64,000 bases of DNA. It comes from Stygiobacter sp. GTDB taxonomy: Bacteria > Pseudomonadota > Alphaproteobacteria > Rhodospirillales > Magnetospirillaceae. Under the pieces are notes generated by a model. It did not search any database, was not told the DNA's origin, and was given only the letters and a program-made list of their open reading frames with translations. Positions 20,788 to 28,858 of this stretch are shown one piece after another. The stretch is from contig VBWB01000022.1 of assembly GCA_006218045.1 (NCBI GenBank), forward strand, positions 57,257 through 121,256. The letters are read 5' to 3'. Made by a program: the position numbers and the translations under genes. The first letter of the stretch is position 1, and each line of letters opens with the position of its first letter.

Positions 20788-21007
20788 TACCACTCTACGC
20801 CCGCGGATGGGGGCTGTCTGCGACCAAGGTCGGGTATGGCCTGCTAAATGATGGCGCCCCTTACACCTCCGCGTCATTTCTTCGCGGTCAAGTCGCGGCT
20901 AATATCTTCTTACGCCGAAAGGTTGGAGGCGATCAGCTCGATCCCCGATCCCTCCTGCCGACTGGAATGGTGGTTCGTCAATCCCCCCCGACGACGCTCC
21001 GCCCAAG

Positions 21008-21049
21008 GCCGCCGCCCGCGAATCCCCTCCCCCCACTGCGGGCGGCGGC
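21008..21049. other. Strong GC hairpin in the 20788-21145 gap
   Basis: The 358-base gap after the AEC gene holds no convincing protein gene. Its main structure is a 12-base perfect stem (21008-21019 with 21038-21049) around an 18-base loop. No T-tract follows, so it is not a textbook terminator. It could be an RNA structure or a Rho-independent stop lacking its tail. The rest of the gap shows nothing I can name; the promoter of the small gene at 21146 should lie here. Confidence 0.4.
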
Positions 21050-21145
21050 GCCTTGCTCAGAAAAATCGCATCATTGGAAATTGCCTCTGCTTTCAGCATT
21101 GGCTAGTCTGTTGCGGCTTCCGCCGAAGCAGATGCGAGACTGTCC

Positions 21146-21343
21146 ATGAGCGATATCGAAACCCTGAAAGCCGCCGTCAAGAAGCTGTCGACCCAGGCGA
21201 CCCAGGCCAAGATGGACCTGCACGACCTGTCCGAGGAATTGCCGGTCAATTGGGAAAGCATCCCCGAGGTGGCGGCGCGCTGCCATGACCTGCATGCCAA
21301 GCTGACCCAGGCGCGCAAGGATCTGAAGGCGGCGGGGGGCTGA
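21146..21343 (+). CDS. CCE_0567-like small helical protein (DUF683)
   Basis: This 65-residue protein is predicted to be two helices joined near PVNWESIP. The sequence matches the small CCE_0567/DUF683 family through KMDLHDLSEELP and its heptad-like flanks. Family members usually lie in nitrogen-fixation clusters next to nifX, and the cyanobacterial one was described as a metalloprotein of unknown role. Here no nif gene is nearby. It stands alone between the lactate operon and murI-like on the opposite strand. Nothing suggests a partner, so its function is open. Confidence 0.75.
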   Translation: MSDIETLKAAVKKLSTQATQAKMDLHDLSEELPVNWESIPEVAARCHDLHAKLTQARKDLKAAGG

Positions 21344-21346
21344 TTT

Positions 21347-21435
21347 AACCGGCCACGGAAAACTCTGCCTGCCTTTTAGCCGTCACCCCCGCGCGGGAAT
21401 GACGAAAGAAAAAGGACGTTTTTTCGTCGCCGGTT
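21347..21435. repeat. Intergenic palindromic repeat unit with inverted arms
   Basis: Arms AACCGGC (21347) and GCCGGTT (ending 21435) flank a palindromic core CGTCACCCCCGCGCGGGAA followed by TGACG at about 21375-21400. The core matches the CGTCATTCCCGCG...CGGGAAT element seen at 29835 and 63875. The right arm overlaps the end of the murI-like gene. Confidence 0.6.
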
Positions 21436-22270
21436 AGGCCAGATCGACCACCTCGACCTCGTCGGTGGCGATGGTCCACGGCACGAAGATGCGGGCGACG
21501 CGGGCAAAGCGGTCGGGGGCGTCGGTGGCCAGGTAACGCACCCGCGCCCGGCTCGGCTCGCGCTTCGTCGCCAATCCGCGATGGTCCAGCAGGTCTTCCA
21601 CCGCCCGCGCCGTGGTGGTGGCGGAATCGACCATGGCGGCTTCCGGCCCCACCACCCGGCGCAGCAGGTCGGCCAGCGCCGGAAAGTGGGTGCAGCCCAG
21701 CAACAGGCAATCGCCCTTTTGGCCGTCATCGGCATGGGCGAAAAGCGGGTCGAGGTAGTGGCGGGCCAGTTGCTCGGCGATGGGGCCGTCGGTCATGCCT
21801 TCCTCGACCATGGACACGAACAGCGGGCAGGCCTTGGAGATCACCCGGGCGCCGGGGCGCGAATTGTGGATGGCGCGCGGATAGGTGCCGGCCTGCACGG
21901 TGCTGTCGGTGGCGATGACGACGATGCGGCCCTGGGCGCTGGCCAGGGCGGCGGCGGCGGCGCCGGGTTCGACCACGCCGGTCACCGGCAGGCCGGGAAA
22001 TTCCGCCCGCAACGCTTCCAGCGCGTGCGCCGACGAGGTGTTGTCGGCCACCACCAGCGCCTTGATGCCCATGCGCACCAGGGCATGGGCCGCTTGCAGG
22101 GCGTAATGACTGACGGCGGCCGCGCTTTTGGTGCCATAGGGCAGCCGGGCGGTATCACCCAGATAGATCAGCGATTCCGCCGGCAATCTTTCCCGCAAGG
22201 CCTTCAACACGGTCAGGCCGCCGACGCCCGAGTCGAAAACGCCGATGGGAAGGTCGCGATTGACGGTCAT
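21434..22270 (-). CDS. murI: Glutamate racemase family protein with first catalytic Cys replaced by Asp
   Basis: MurI makes D-glutamate for peptidoglycan from L-glutamate using two cysteines as acid and base. This 278-residue protein has the full family layout: PIGVFDSGVGGLTVL at the start, YLGDTARLPYGTKS near 36-49, and the second cysteine C193 in LLGCTHFPAL. The first site, normally ACNTASA, reads ADNTSSA, with Asp76 coded by a clear GAC. A normal two-base racemisation is therefore doubtful; the protein may have another substrate or be regulatory. The ATG at 22270 was preferred to one at 22279 because AGGA lies at proper spacing. It diverges from the DNR-like genes. Confidence 0.8.
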   Translation of the reverse strand: MTVNRDLPIGVFDSGVGGLTVLKALRERLPAESLIYLGDTARLPYGTKSAAAVSHYALQAAHALVRMGIKALVVADNTSSAHALEALRAEFPGLPVTGVVEPGAAAAALASAQGRIVVIATDSTVQAGTYPRAIHNSRPGARVISKACPLFVSMVEEGMTDGPIAEQLARHYLDPLFAHADDGQKGDCLLLGCTHFPALADLLRRVVGPEAAMVDSATTTARAVEDLLDHRGLATKREPSRARVRYLATDAPDRFARVARIFVPWTIATDEVEVVDLA

Positions 22271-22376
22271 GGTCGTCATCCTAATATACCGAGAAAGGCA
22301 TTCCGCATACATATAGCGGGTTGGCCTGATCCGATGATTGGTCTAGCTTCTGGGCTTGTACAGGACGGGAGAGCCC

Positions 22377-23087
22377 ATGAGCAAGGATGCGGGGGCGCCG
22401 GGCGCCAAGGACGTGTTGCTGCAATTGCAGTTCACGCCGCTTTTTGCCGGCTTGGGCGAGGCCGATATGCGCAGCCTGACCGAAGGGGCGCGCATGGTTT
22501 CCTTCGGGCATGAACAGCAGATTTATCAGGCCGGTGACAAGGTGGTGGATTTCTATGTGGTCATGGACGGCCATGTGGAATTGTCCATCGACAGCGACGG
22601 CAAGCGCTCCGTGGTCGAGGTGGCGCGGCGCGGCACCGTTCTGGGGGATGCCGCCATGTTCGGCGACGGCCATTTCTTCATGAGCGCGCGGGTGCTGACC
22701 GCGGCGACCTTGTTGGCGGTGCCGGCGGATTCGTTCCTGGCCAAGCTGGCCGGGCGCAAGGACATCGTCTTGCACATGCTGTCGACCATGTCGTTCCGCC
22801 TGCGCATGCTGGTGCGCCAGATCGCCGAATTGAAGCTGAAGACCACCGCCCAGCGCCTGGGCTCGTTCCTGCTGTCCCTGGCCGATGCCGATGAAGGCCG
22901 GGCCGAGGTGCGCTTCCCCTATGACAAGAAGCTGGTGGCCGACGAATTGGGCATGAAGCCGGAAAGCCTGTCGCGGGCCCTGGCCAAGCTGGCCAAGCTG
23001 GGGGTGTCGTCCAAGGCCGACAATCTGGTGGTCATCAACGACTTGGACGGTTTGCGCGAATTCTGCGTCGAAGACGATTTGGGGTAA
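22377..23087 (+). CDS. Crp/Fnr family regulator, DNR-like (first of a tandem pair)
   Basis: This 236-residue transcription factor has an N-terminal cyclic-nucleotide-type sensor domain (about 20-140), a long dimer helix and a C-terminal helix-turn-helix near 190-212 (KLVADELGMKPESLSRALAKL). The recognition helix PESLSR resembles DNR/NNR regulators that respond to nitric oxide through haem. It has a single cysteine near the C-terminus, so it cannot carry the Fe-S cluster of true FNR. GGGAGA precedes the ATG at 22377. A second paralogue follows five bases later. The downstream DUF2249, membrane and hemerythrin genes support a role in nitric oxide or redox control. Confidence 0.85.
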   Translation: MSKDAGAPGAKDVLLQLQFTPLFAGLGEADMRSLTEGARMVSFGHEQQIYQAGDKVVDFYVVMDGHVELSIDSDGKRSVVEVARRGTVLGDAAMFGDGHFFMSARVLTAATLLAVPADSFLAKLAGRKDIVLHMLSTMSFRLRMLVRQIAELKLKTTAQRLGSFLLSLADADEGRAEVRFPYDKKLVADELGMKPESLSRALAKLAKLGVSSKADNLVVINDLDGLREFCVEDDLG

Positions 23088-23092
23088 CGAAT

Positions 23093-23788
23093 ATGGCCGG
23101 ATTGTCCGCCACCGATTTACAGGCCGCCGCCGCCGCACCGCTGTTCGCGGCGCTGAAACCCGAGGAACTGCAGCAATTGCTGGATCATGCGGTGGCGGTC
23201 AGCCACCCGGAAAGCAGCCTGCTGTTCAGTCAAGGCGATGCTGCCGACCATTTCTTCGTCGTCCTCGAAGGTCGGGTCAATATTTTCGCCCTGACCGAGA
23301 CCGGCGACCAGTCGATCATCGAGGTGTTCGAGGGCGTTTCCACCTTCGCCGAGGCGGCCATGTTCTCGTCCGGCAAATATCCGCTCAATTGCGAGGTGGT
23401 GGCCGGGTCGCGGTTGGTGCATGTCCCGGCGGCGCCGTTCCTGAAACGCTTGGCCGACACGCCGCGCCTGGGCTTTCATCTCTTGTCCGGCCTGTCGCGC
23501 TGGCAGATGCACATGATCCATGAAATCACCGAGCTGAAAAGCAAGTCGCCGGGCCAGCGTCTGGCGTCGTTCCTGCTGGCCTTGGCCCGCGATGCCCAAG
23601 ATGGCGTGTTGGTGCGCCTGCCCATCACCAAGGCGGCCTTGGCCAGCCGTATCGGCATCGCCCCCGAATCGCTGTCGCGGGCCTTGGCCCGCCTCAAGGC
23701 CGCCGGGGTGGAAAGCCATGGGCGCGAAGTGGTGCTGACCGATCTGGCCGCCTTGCGCCGGCTGGTGCGCGACGGCGATCCGTCTTAA
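23093..23788 (+). CDS. Crp/Fnr family regulator, DNR-like (second of a tandem pair)
   Basis: This 231-residue paralogue of the preceding protein has a sensor domain (about 15-135), a dimer helix, and a helix-turn-helix with IGIAPESLSRALARL near residue 190. It has one cysteine (NCEVV), so an FNR-type Fe-S cluster is excluded. The two proteins align along their whole length but differ strongly, so this is not a recent duplication. The genes are five bases apart and must be co-transcribed, raising the possibility of heterodimers. The likely signal is nitric oxide or redox state, inferred from the recognition helix and neighbours. Confidence 0.85.
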   Translation: MAGLSATDLQAAAAAPLFAALKPEELQQLLDHAVAVSHPESSLLFSQGDAADHFFVVLEGRVNIFALTETGDQSIIEVFEGVSTFAEAAMFSSGKYPLNCEVVAGSRLVHVPAAPFLKRLADTPRLGFHLLSGLSRWQMHMIHEITELKSKSPGQRLASFLLALARDAQDGVLVRLPITKAALASRIGIAPESLSRALARLKAAGVESHGREVVLTDLAALRRLVRDGDPS

Positions 23789-23863
23789 CGCCCGTCTTAA
23801 CGAAGGTCAATGTGGCCGTATGGGGAATCCCGCACGCTGACAGCATGATTGCCGGAGCGTGTG

Positions 23864-24439
23864 ATGGCCGAAGCCCTGGATTTCCCCGCCCCACAGGACA
23901 GCCCGCCGGTGTGGCTGGCCGCTGCCTTGGACCAGACGGTGCTGGACGTGCGCAGCCTGCTGGCCGCCGGTAGCGATCCGCTGGGGGCGCTGATGGACGC
24001 CGCCGATGGCGTGGCTTTCGGCGGTTTCCTGGTGGTGGATGCCCCGTTCAATCCGTCGCCGTTGCGTCGTGTCCTGGCCGCGCGCGGATTTTCGTCTTAT
24101 GGACGGCGCTTGGGGGGCGGCCATTGGCGCATCTATTTTCATCTGAATGGCGCCGCTGATTGGGAACATGATTCCGACGTGGCGGTGATGGACGAGGGCG
24201 CCATGCTCTGGCACGAGCAGGACGGTCTACACATCGACGTGCGCAAGCTGCGTCCGCCCCAGCCCATGCTGGCCATCCTGCGCCTGATCGACGGCGACGC
24301 CGCCTTGCAGGCTTTGGTGGTCCATCACGAACGCCACCCCCAATATCTGTTGCCCGAACTGGCCGAGCGCGGCTGGTCGGTGGCGCGGATAAGCGAGGAA
24401 TTCCAGGACGTGCGCCTGTGGCTTGAGCGGAAAAGCTGA
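23864..24439 (+). CDS. DUF2249 domain protein
   Basis: This 191-residue soluble protein carries a DUF2249-type domain in its middle, seen as a segment with GGFLVVDAPFNPSPLRRVLAARGF (broken here by no stop) and then GGHWRIYFHL near residue 84. DUF2249 domains are small SirA-like folds often found beside hemerythrin and NO-related genes, and their biochemical role is not established. The ATG at 23864 has GGAG seven bases upstream. The stop overlaps the membrane-protein start by one base (TGATG), so the two are translationally coupled. Confidence 0.7.
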   Translation: MAEALDFPAPQDSPPVWLAAALDQTVLDVRSLLAAGSDPLGALMDAADGVAFGGFLVVDAPFNPSPLRRVLAARGFSSYGRRLGGGHWRIYFHLNGAADWEHDSDVAVMDEGAMLWHEQDGLHIDVRKLRPPQPMLAILRLIDGDAALQALVVHHERHPQYLLPELAERGWSVARISEEFQDVRLWLERKS

Positions 24440-25713
24440 TGTTCGGCGGTGCGTTCATGATGGGGGCCAAGGATCGGCTGTTGCCGCCGGCGATACCGTT
24501 TCGCTTTTTCGCCACCGCCATCGTCTATCATCTGGTCGCCTGGGGGGTGCTGCTGGGGGCCGCCGATGGCCTGCCCGGCTATCAGGGCGGTCTGGGGCCG
24601 GTGCTGGCCGCCTTGCACCTGATCACCCTGGGCGTTCTGGCCATGACCGCCATGGGCGCCGCCTATCAGATGCTGCCGGTGGCCACCCGGCGGCAATTGG
24701 GGCCGGCCTGGGCCTGTTCGCTCAGTTGGTGGCTGTTCGCCCCCGGGGTCGCCCTGCTGTCCTTCGGTCTGGCCGACGGGGCGCCGTGGGCCTTGCATGG
24801 CGGTGCTACTCTGGCCATCGCCGGTCTGGCGCTGTTCGGCGGGCTGGTGGCCGGCAACCTGATGCGGGTCGGCGATTTGCCGGCGGTGACCGCACCGGTG
24901 TGGGTGGCCTTGGCGTCATTGCTGGCCGTGCTGGTTCTGGCCGGTTTGCTGATCGCCGATGTGGGGCAGGGCTTCCTGCCCGATCGCGCTTCCTTGGCCG
25001 CCGCCCATGGCGTGCTGGCCGGTTACGGTTTCATGGGCATGCTGGTGATGGGCTTTTCCGCCGTTCTGGTGCCCATGTTCGTGCTGGCGCCGGCCATCCC
25101 CGACGCCCAGGCCAAGCCGGTGGCGGCAATCGCCGCAATGGCCTTGCTGTCAGGGGCTGTCGGCGCCTTGTCGGGGTGGTCTTGGCTGGCCGGGGCAGGG
25201 GCCGTGCTGGGATTGGTCGCCGCGCTTTTGTATCTGCGCTTGCAACGCCGGGTACTGGCCGCACGCATGCGCAAGCGGCTGGAACCGTTCTTTCGCCTGC
25301 TGAAGGGCGGCTGGGTCATGTTGCCGCTGTCGCTGCTGGCCGCTGGACTTCTGGCCCTGGGGCTGTGGCCCGAGGTGTCTGCGCCGCTGTGGGGGCTGTT
25401 GCTGGTGGTGGGCTGGCTGTTGTCCTTCGCCACCGGCATCCTGCAACGGATCATGCCGTTTCTCGCCTCCATGCATTCCGCCGCCCGGGGCGGCAAGCCC
25501 GTGCTGCTGTCGCAACTGACGCCGCCGCCGGTGCTGACCCTCCATGCCGGTGCCCATGGCGCCGCCTTGGCCTTGTTGCTGGCCAGCGTCGTCCTGGACT
25601 CACCGTTGATCGCCCGTCTTGGCGCGCTTTGCGGTCTGGCCGGCGCGCTGGCCTTTGCCGTTTTCGCCATCATCATGATGGTTCGTTATCGCGCCCACCA
25701 CCGAAGCCAATAA
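24439..25713 (+). CDS. Polytopic membrane protein of the NO-response block (NnrS/haem-copper-like)
   Basis: This 424-residue inner-membrane protein has about 12 hydrophobic helices. Histidines lie at helix starts in LHLITLGVLAMTAMG (about residue 55), AAHGVLAGYGFMGM (about 190) and near the last third (SMHSAARGG, LHAGAHG). Histidine-led helices followed by small residues recall NnrS and the haem-copper oxidase fold, and Gln-Met-Leu-Pro (YQMLP) near 75 fits the same pattern. The gene is coupled to DUF2249 and followed by hemerythrin. I infer a haem- or copper-binding membrane protein in the nitric-oxide response; the exact family is uncertain. Confidence 0.6.
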   Translation: MFGGAFMMGAKDRLLPPAIPFRFFATAIVYHLVAWGVLLGAADGLPGYQGGLGPVLAALHLITLGVLAMTAMGAAYQMLPVATRRQLGPAWACSLSWWLFAPGVALLSFGLADGAPWALHGGATLAIAGLALFGGLVAGNLMRVGDLPAVTAPVWVALASLLAVLVLAGLLIADVGQGFLPDRASLAAAHGVLAGYGFMGMLVMGFSAVLVPMFVLAPAIPDAQAKPVAAIAAMALLSGAVGALSGWSWLAGAGAVLGLVAALLYLRLQRRVLAARMRKRLEPFFRLLKGGWVMLPLSLLAAGLLALGLWPEVSAPLWGLLLVVGWLLSFATGILQRIMPFLASMHSAARGGKPVLLSQLTPPPVLTLHAGAHGAALALLLASVVLDSPLIARLGALCGLAGALAFAVFAIIMMVRYRAHHRSQ

Positions 25714-25729
25714 ATCAAAGGAAAGCATC

Positions 25730-26227
25730 ATGCTGTTGCAGTCTGAAACCGGATCCCTGCTGCATCAGGACCACATGACCACCATCGAGACCCTGCAAGG
25801 GCTGGAGGAACTGCTGTCGCGCCACCGCCAGCCGCCGGCGGTGGATGAGGCCCTGCGCGAGCGTCTGCGGGCCTTGGCGGCCACCTTGCGGGCCGAGGTG
25901 GAAAGCCATTTCGCCTTTGAGGAGGGGCACCTGTTCCCGCTGTTCGTGAGCAAGGGAGAAAGCGGCATCGTCATGATGCTGACGCATGAGCACCGCTCGA
26001 TCCTGCCCATGGCGCTCCGGGTGGCGGAACTGGCCGGGCAGGCGGCGGAATCCGGCTTTGACGAGCAAAACTGGCGGGATTTCCGTGATACCGGAACGGA
26101 ACTGGTGGAACGGGAGATTTTTCATATCCAGAAGGAGGAAATGGGCCTGTTGGCCGCCATTTCCGCCCTGCTGGATGAAACCGAGGATGCCGGGCTGGCG
26201 GAAATCTACCGCCGCACGGTCAAATGA
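25730..26227 (+). CDS. Hemerythrin-like HHE domain protein
   Basis: This 165-residue four-helix protein belongs to the hemerythrin/HHE cation-binding family. Candidate di-iron ligands are His12 and His15 (LLHQDH), His60 with Glu64/65 (ESHFAFEEGH), His86 or His88 (THEH) and His132 with Glu136/137 (FHIQKEE). Proteins of this type store or sense oxygen or nitric oxide and help repair iron centres, as YtfE does. It is the last gene of the block that begins with the two DNR-like regulators, 16 bases after the membrane protein. The end of the facing gene on the other strand lies three bases away. Confidence 0.85.
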   Translation: MLLQSETGSLLHQDHMTTIETLQGLEELLSRHRQPPAVDEALRERLRALAATLRAEVESHFAFEEGHLFPLFVSKGESGIVMMLTHEHRSILPMALRVAELAGQAAESGFDEQNWRDFRDTGTELVEREIFHIQKEEMGLLAAISALLDETEDAGLAEIYRRTVK

Positions 26228-26230
26228 GGA

Positions 26231-26581
26231 TTATTCCTCGTCTTCTTCGCCCAGGGAATCGGCGGGCAGGATGGTGACGCCGGTGCCATCCTCGTCCTCG
26301 ACCAGCACCAGATCGCCCTGAATGCGGTCGTCACCTTCGGCAATAACGTTGAAGTAATGCCAGATGTAGGCGATGGCGATGGTCTGGTCGATCTGGTCGT
26401 CTTCGTCCATTTCGTCTTCGTCCATGGCCGAGACGTCACGCAGGATTTCCAGGGAATCGTCGAACATTTCCTGCAAATCGGGTTCGTCCTCAAGGACGTT
26501 CTTGATGATGTATTCGTATTCGGTCTGCTCAAGCTCGTACTTCCACTGAGCATTGCCGGACTTGTAGTAGACGGTGATCAT
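26231..26581 (-). CDS. Small highly acidic protein of unknown function
   Basis: I do not recognise this 116-residue protein. It is strongly acidic: Asp and Glu dominate the middle (MDEDEMDEDDQID near residue 53) and the C-terminus (LGEEDEE). Aromatic residues are frequent in the first third (VYYKSGNAQWKYELEQTEYEY) and in AYIWHYFNV. There is no signal peptide or membrane helix. AAGGA precedes the ATG by nine bases, and the frame is clean, so it is very probably real. It converges on the hemerythrin gene and diverges from purU. A binding partner of a basic protein or a metal buffer can be imagined but is unsupported. Confidence 0.7.
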   Translation of the reverse strand: MITVYYKSGNAQWKYELEQTEYEYIIKNVLEDEPDLQEMFDDSLEILRDVSAMDEDEMDEDDQIDQTIAIAYIWHYFNVIAEGDDRIQGDLVLVEDEDGTGVTILPADSLGEEDEE

Positions 26582-26725
26582 GGCGGAAGTTCCTTAGGCT
26601 CGACTGCGTTGCGCCGGACCATGGGCGATTCGGCAAAAAAAGGCAAGATGGCGTTTCGTGTCTTGGCGTCGGGGGTGCCTTGCGCTATCACAAGCCCCAT
26701 CGAGAAGCAGGAGTTTCCCCCGGGT

Positions 26726-27586
26726 ATGTCCGAGCGCCAGACCTATGTGCTGACCATCACCTGTCCCGACACGGTGGGCATCGTCGCCGCCGTGTCCGGT
26801 TTCCTGACCCAGCACGATTGCTTCATCACCGAGGCGGCGCAATACGGCGACCCGGTGTCGCGCCGGTTCTTCATGCGCATCGTCTTCGCCGGCGGCGCCC
26901 TGACCCCGGCGGCGGCGGAATTCAGAAAACTGTTCGCCGCCATCGCCGACCGTTTCCAGATGATCTGGCAATTGCATGACCTGACCCGTAAGCCGCGCGT
27001 GGTCATCATGGTGTCCAAGTTCGGTCATTGTCTGGTCGATCTGCTGCACCGCTACCATACCGGACAGTTGAACATCGAGATTCCGGCGGTGATTTCCAAT
27101 CACCCGGACATGCGTTCCATCGTCGAGTGGCACGGCATCCCCTATCATTATCTGGCGGTGGACAAGCACGACAAGACAGCCCAGGAAGGCCGGGTGATGG
27201 AGATCATCGACCGTTCCGGCGTCGAGTTGGTGGTGCTGGCCCGCTACATGCAGATTTTGTCCACCGATCTGTGCCGTACCCTGCAAGGCCGGGCCATCAA
27301 CATCCACCACTCGTTCCTGCCCAGCTTCAAGGGGGCCAAGCCCTATCATCAGGCCCATGCCCGCGGGGTCAAGATCATCGGCGCCACCGCCCATTACGTC
27401 ACCGCCGACCTGGACGAAGGGCCGATCATCGAGCAATCGGTGGAACGCGTCGATCATACCCACACCCCGGACGATCTGGTGGCCATGGGCCGCGATATCG
27501 AGAATCTGGTGTTGGGCCGCGCCGTGCGCTGGCACGTAGAGCATCGGGTATTGCTGAACGGCTCGAAAACGGTGGTGTTTAAATAA
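26726..27586 (+). CDS. purU: Formyltetrahydrofolate deformylase
   Basis: PurU hydrolyses 10-formyltetrahydrofolate to tetrahydrofolate and formate, balancing one-carbon pools. The 286-residue protein has an N-terminal ACT domain (about 5-85; CPDTVGIVAAVSGFL) and a formyltransferase-like catalytic domain with NIHHSFLPSFKGAKPYHQA near residue 192 and the catalytic Asp in TADLDEGPII. The open frame extends upstream, but the ATG at 26726 starts the conserved ACT strand directly. GGAG lies about 13 bases before it, somewhat far. It is monocistronic or leads into the secreted protein at 27610. Confidence 0.94.
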   Translation: MSERQTYVLTITCPDTVGIVAAVSGFLTQHDCFITEAAQYGDPVSRRFFMRIVFAGGALTPAAAEFRKLFAAIADRFQMIWQLHDLTRKPRVVIMVSKFGHCLVDLLHRYHTGQLNIEIPAVISNHPDMRSIVEWHGIPYHYLAVDKHDKTAQEGRVMEIIDRSGVELVVLARYMQILSTDLCRTLQGRAINIHHSFLPSFKGAKPYHQAHARGVKIIGATAHYVTADLDEGPIIEQSVERVDHTHTPDDLVAMGRDIENLVLGRAVRWHVEHRVLLNGSKTVVFK

Positions 27587-27609
27587 CGCTCTGAGGTAAT
27601 TTAGCCGCC

Positions 27610-28161
27610 ATGACCAAACGCATTTCACGCGCCGCCCTGATCGCCCTGCCGCTGGCCCTGCTGACGCCGTCGGCGCAGGCGGCGGAAACCGACCCCGATC
27701 TGTTCGGGGCGCTGGGCAAGTTCGTCCTTGACGGCCTGGGGCCGGCCCGGACCATGGAGGACATCCTGCGCGAGGAACGCCAGGCCGCCGCCGCCAAGGC
27801 GCAGGCGGAAAAGGCGCGGGATGAGGCCCATGTCCAACCGGTGTCGGTGAGCGCCGTCCAACCGGCGGCGCCGCTGCCGCCGGTCGAACCCGAACAGGTT
27901 TCGGCCCCTGTCGCTCATGCCCCGGCCAAGCCGGTCAAGGTCGAGCCGGTCAAGATGGTCATGCCCGAACCCAAGGCCGCGATCATCCCGCCGCCGCCGC
28001 GCGCCCGTCCCGCCGAGGTGGCGCGCGTCGCCCCGCCGGTGGTTACCCTGCCACCGCCGGAACCGCTGAAAAGCCATATCGCCGCCACCGCCACGGTGGA
28101 TCAGGCCATCAAGCTGGGCGGTCCCTCCGGCTTGTACGGTCGCCGGTTGATGGTGGACTGA
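27610..28161 (+). CDS. Exported proline/alanine-rich protein, unknown function
   Basis: This 183-residue protein is not recognised. A signal peptide covers about residues 1-24 (ending PSAQA-AETD). The mature part has a charged helical stretch (ILREERQAAAAKAQAEKARDE) and then a long proline-, valine- and alanine-rich region from about residue 80 to 160, ending in a short ordered tail. Such low-complexity segments often span the periplasm. GAGG precedes the ATG by about ten bases. It lies 23 bases after purU and converges on the FecR-domain gene, which is also exported. Confidence 0.65.
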   Translation: MTKRISRAALIALPLALLTPSAQAAETDPDLFGALGKFVLDGLGPARTMEDILREERQAAAAKAQAEKARDEAHVQPVSVSAVQPAAPLPPVEPEQVSAPVAHAPAKPVKVEPVKMVMPEPKAAIIPPPPRARPAEVARVAPPVVTLPPPEPLKSHIAATATVDQAIKLGGPSGLYGRRLMVD

Positions 28162-28187
28162 GCCTGGGGCTCGTCAAAAGCTCCCGG

Positions 28188-28796
28188 TCAGTCGAAACTG
28201 ACCGACTGAAGCGCTTTTTCCACCCGCTCGGGCTTCCAGCGGCCCACGGGTGATGGCGCGGCTCCCGGCGCCGGCACATCGGTGCCGTCCAGCGGATTAT
28301 CCAGGTCGGCACTGCCGCCCGGACTGCGCACGGTGATGGCGCCCTCCAGCAGCAATACATCCAATGGATTGTTCAGGCTGCCGCCCCAGAATTTGGTGCC
28401 GCGCACGCCGATGCTGGCCACCGGGGTGGCGACGCTGAGCGGACGCCCGGGCAATTTGGCCACCGCGCCGCTGTTGACCAGAAAAACCCCCTGATCGACG
28501 CGAAAATGGGCCTGACCGGATTGCGACGGCGCATCATAGGCAAAGCTTTCGACGGCGAAGCGGCTGCGCTCGCCGATCACCACCGTGGTGCCGTCGACAA
28601 AGCGCAGTTCGGCCCGCGCCCCCGCTCCGGTGGTCAATACCGTGCCGGCGGCCAGAGGACTGCCGGGGCCGATGGCACCCTGTGCGGTGCTGGCGCTGCC
28701 TTGCAGGCGGGTGACGGTGCCCACCGCCCCCTCCCTGGCCGCCGTGGGGAAAGCGGTCAGCAGGGTCAGAAAAAGGGCGATGACGGCAAGACGCAT
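28188..28796 (-). CDS. Exported FecR-domain protein
   Basis: This 202-residue periplasmic or surface protein has a signal peptide (about 1-20) followed by a FecR-type domain. The domain shows the familiar LAAGTVLTTGAGARAELRFVDG segment (about residue 46, here written in part), FRVDQGVFLVNSG and ATPVASIGVRGTKFWGG. Stand-alone FecR-domain proteins of this kind, without an iron sigma factor, are common in alphaproteobacteria and have no firm role. The ATG at 28796 was chosen because it begins the signal peptide; the frame is open 38 codons further. It diverges from the DUF423 gene. Confidence 0.8.
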   Translation of the reverse strand: MRLAVIALFLTLLTAFPTAAREGAVGTVTRLQGSASTAQGAIGPGSPLAAGTVLTTGAGARAELRFVDGTTVVIGERSRFAVESFAYDAPSQSGQAHFRVDQGVFLVNSGAVAKLPGRPLSVATPVASIGVRGTKFWGGSLNNPLDVLLLEGAITVRSPGGSADLDNPLDGTDVPAPGAAPSPVGRWKPERVEKALQSVSFD

Positions 28797-28858
28797 GGCT
28801 ATTCTCCGTGAAGCGTATAGATTGATCATCAGTCTCATTTTTAAGTCAAGGAGCACCC

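Noticed and set aside
20848..21288. A 146-codon frame in the gap after the AEC gene
   Set aside because: It overlaps the better-supported small DUF683 gene in another frame, has no ribosome site, and its translation looks random.
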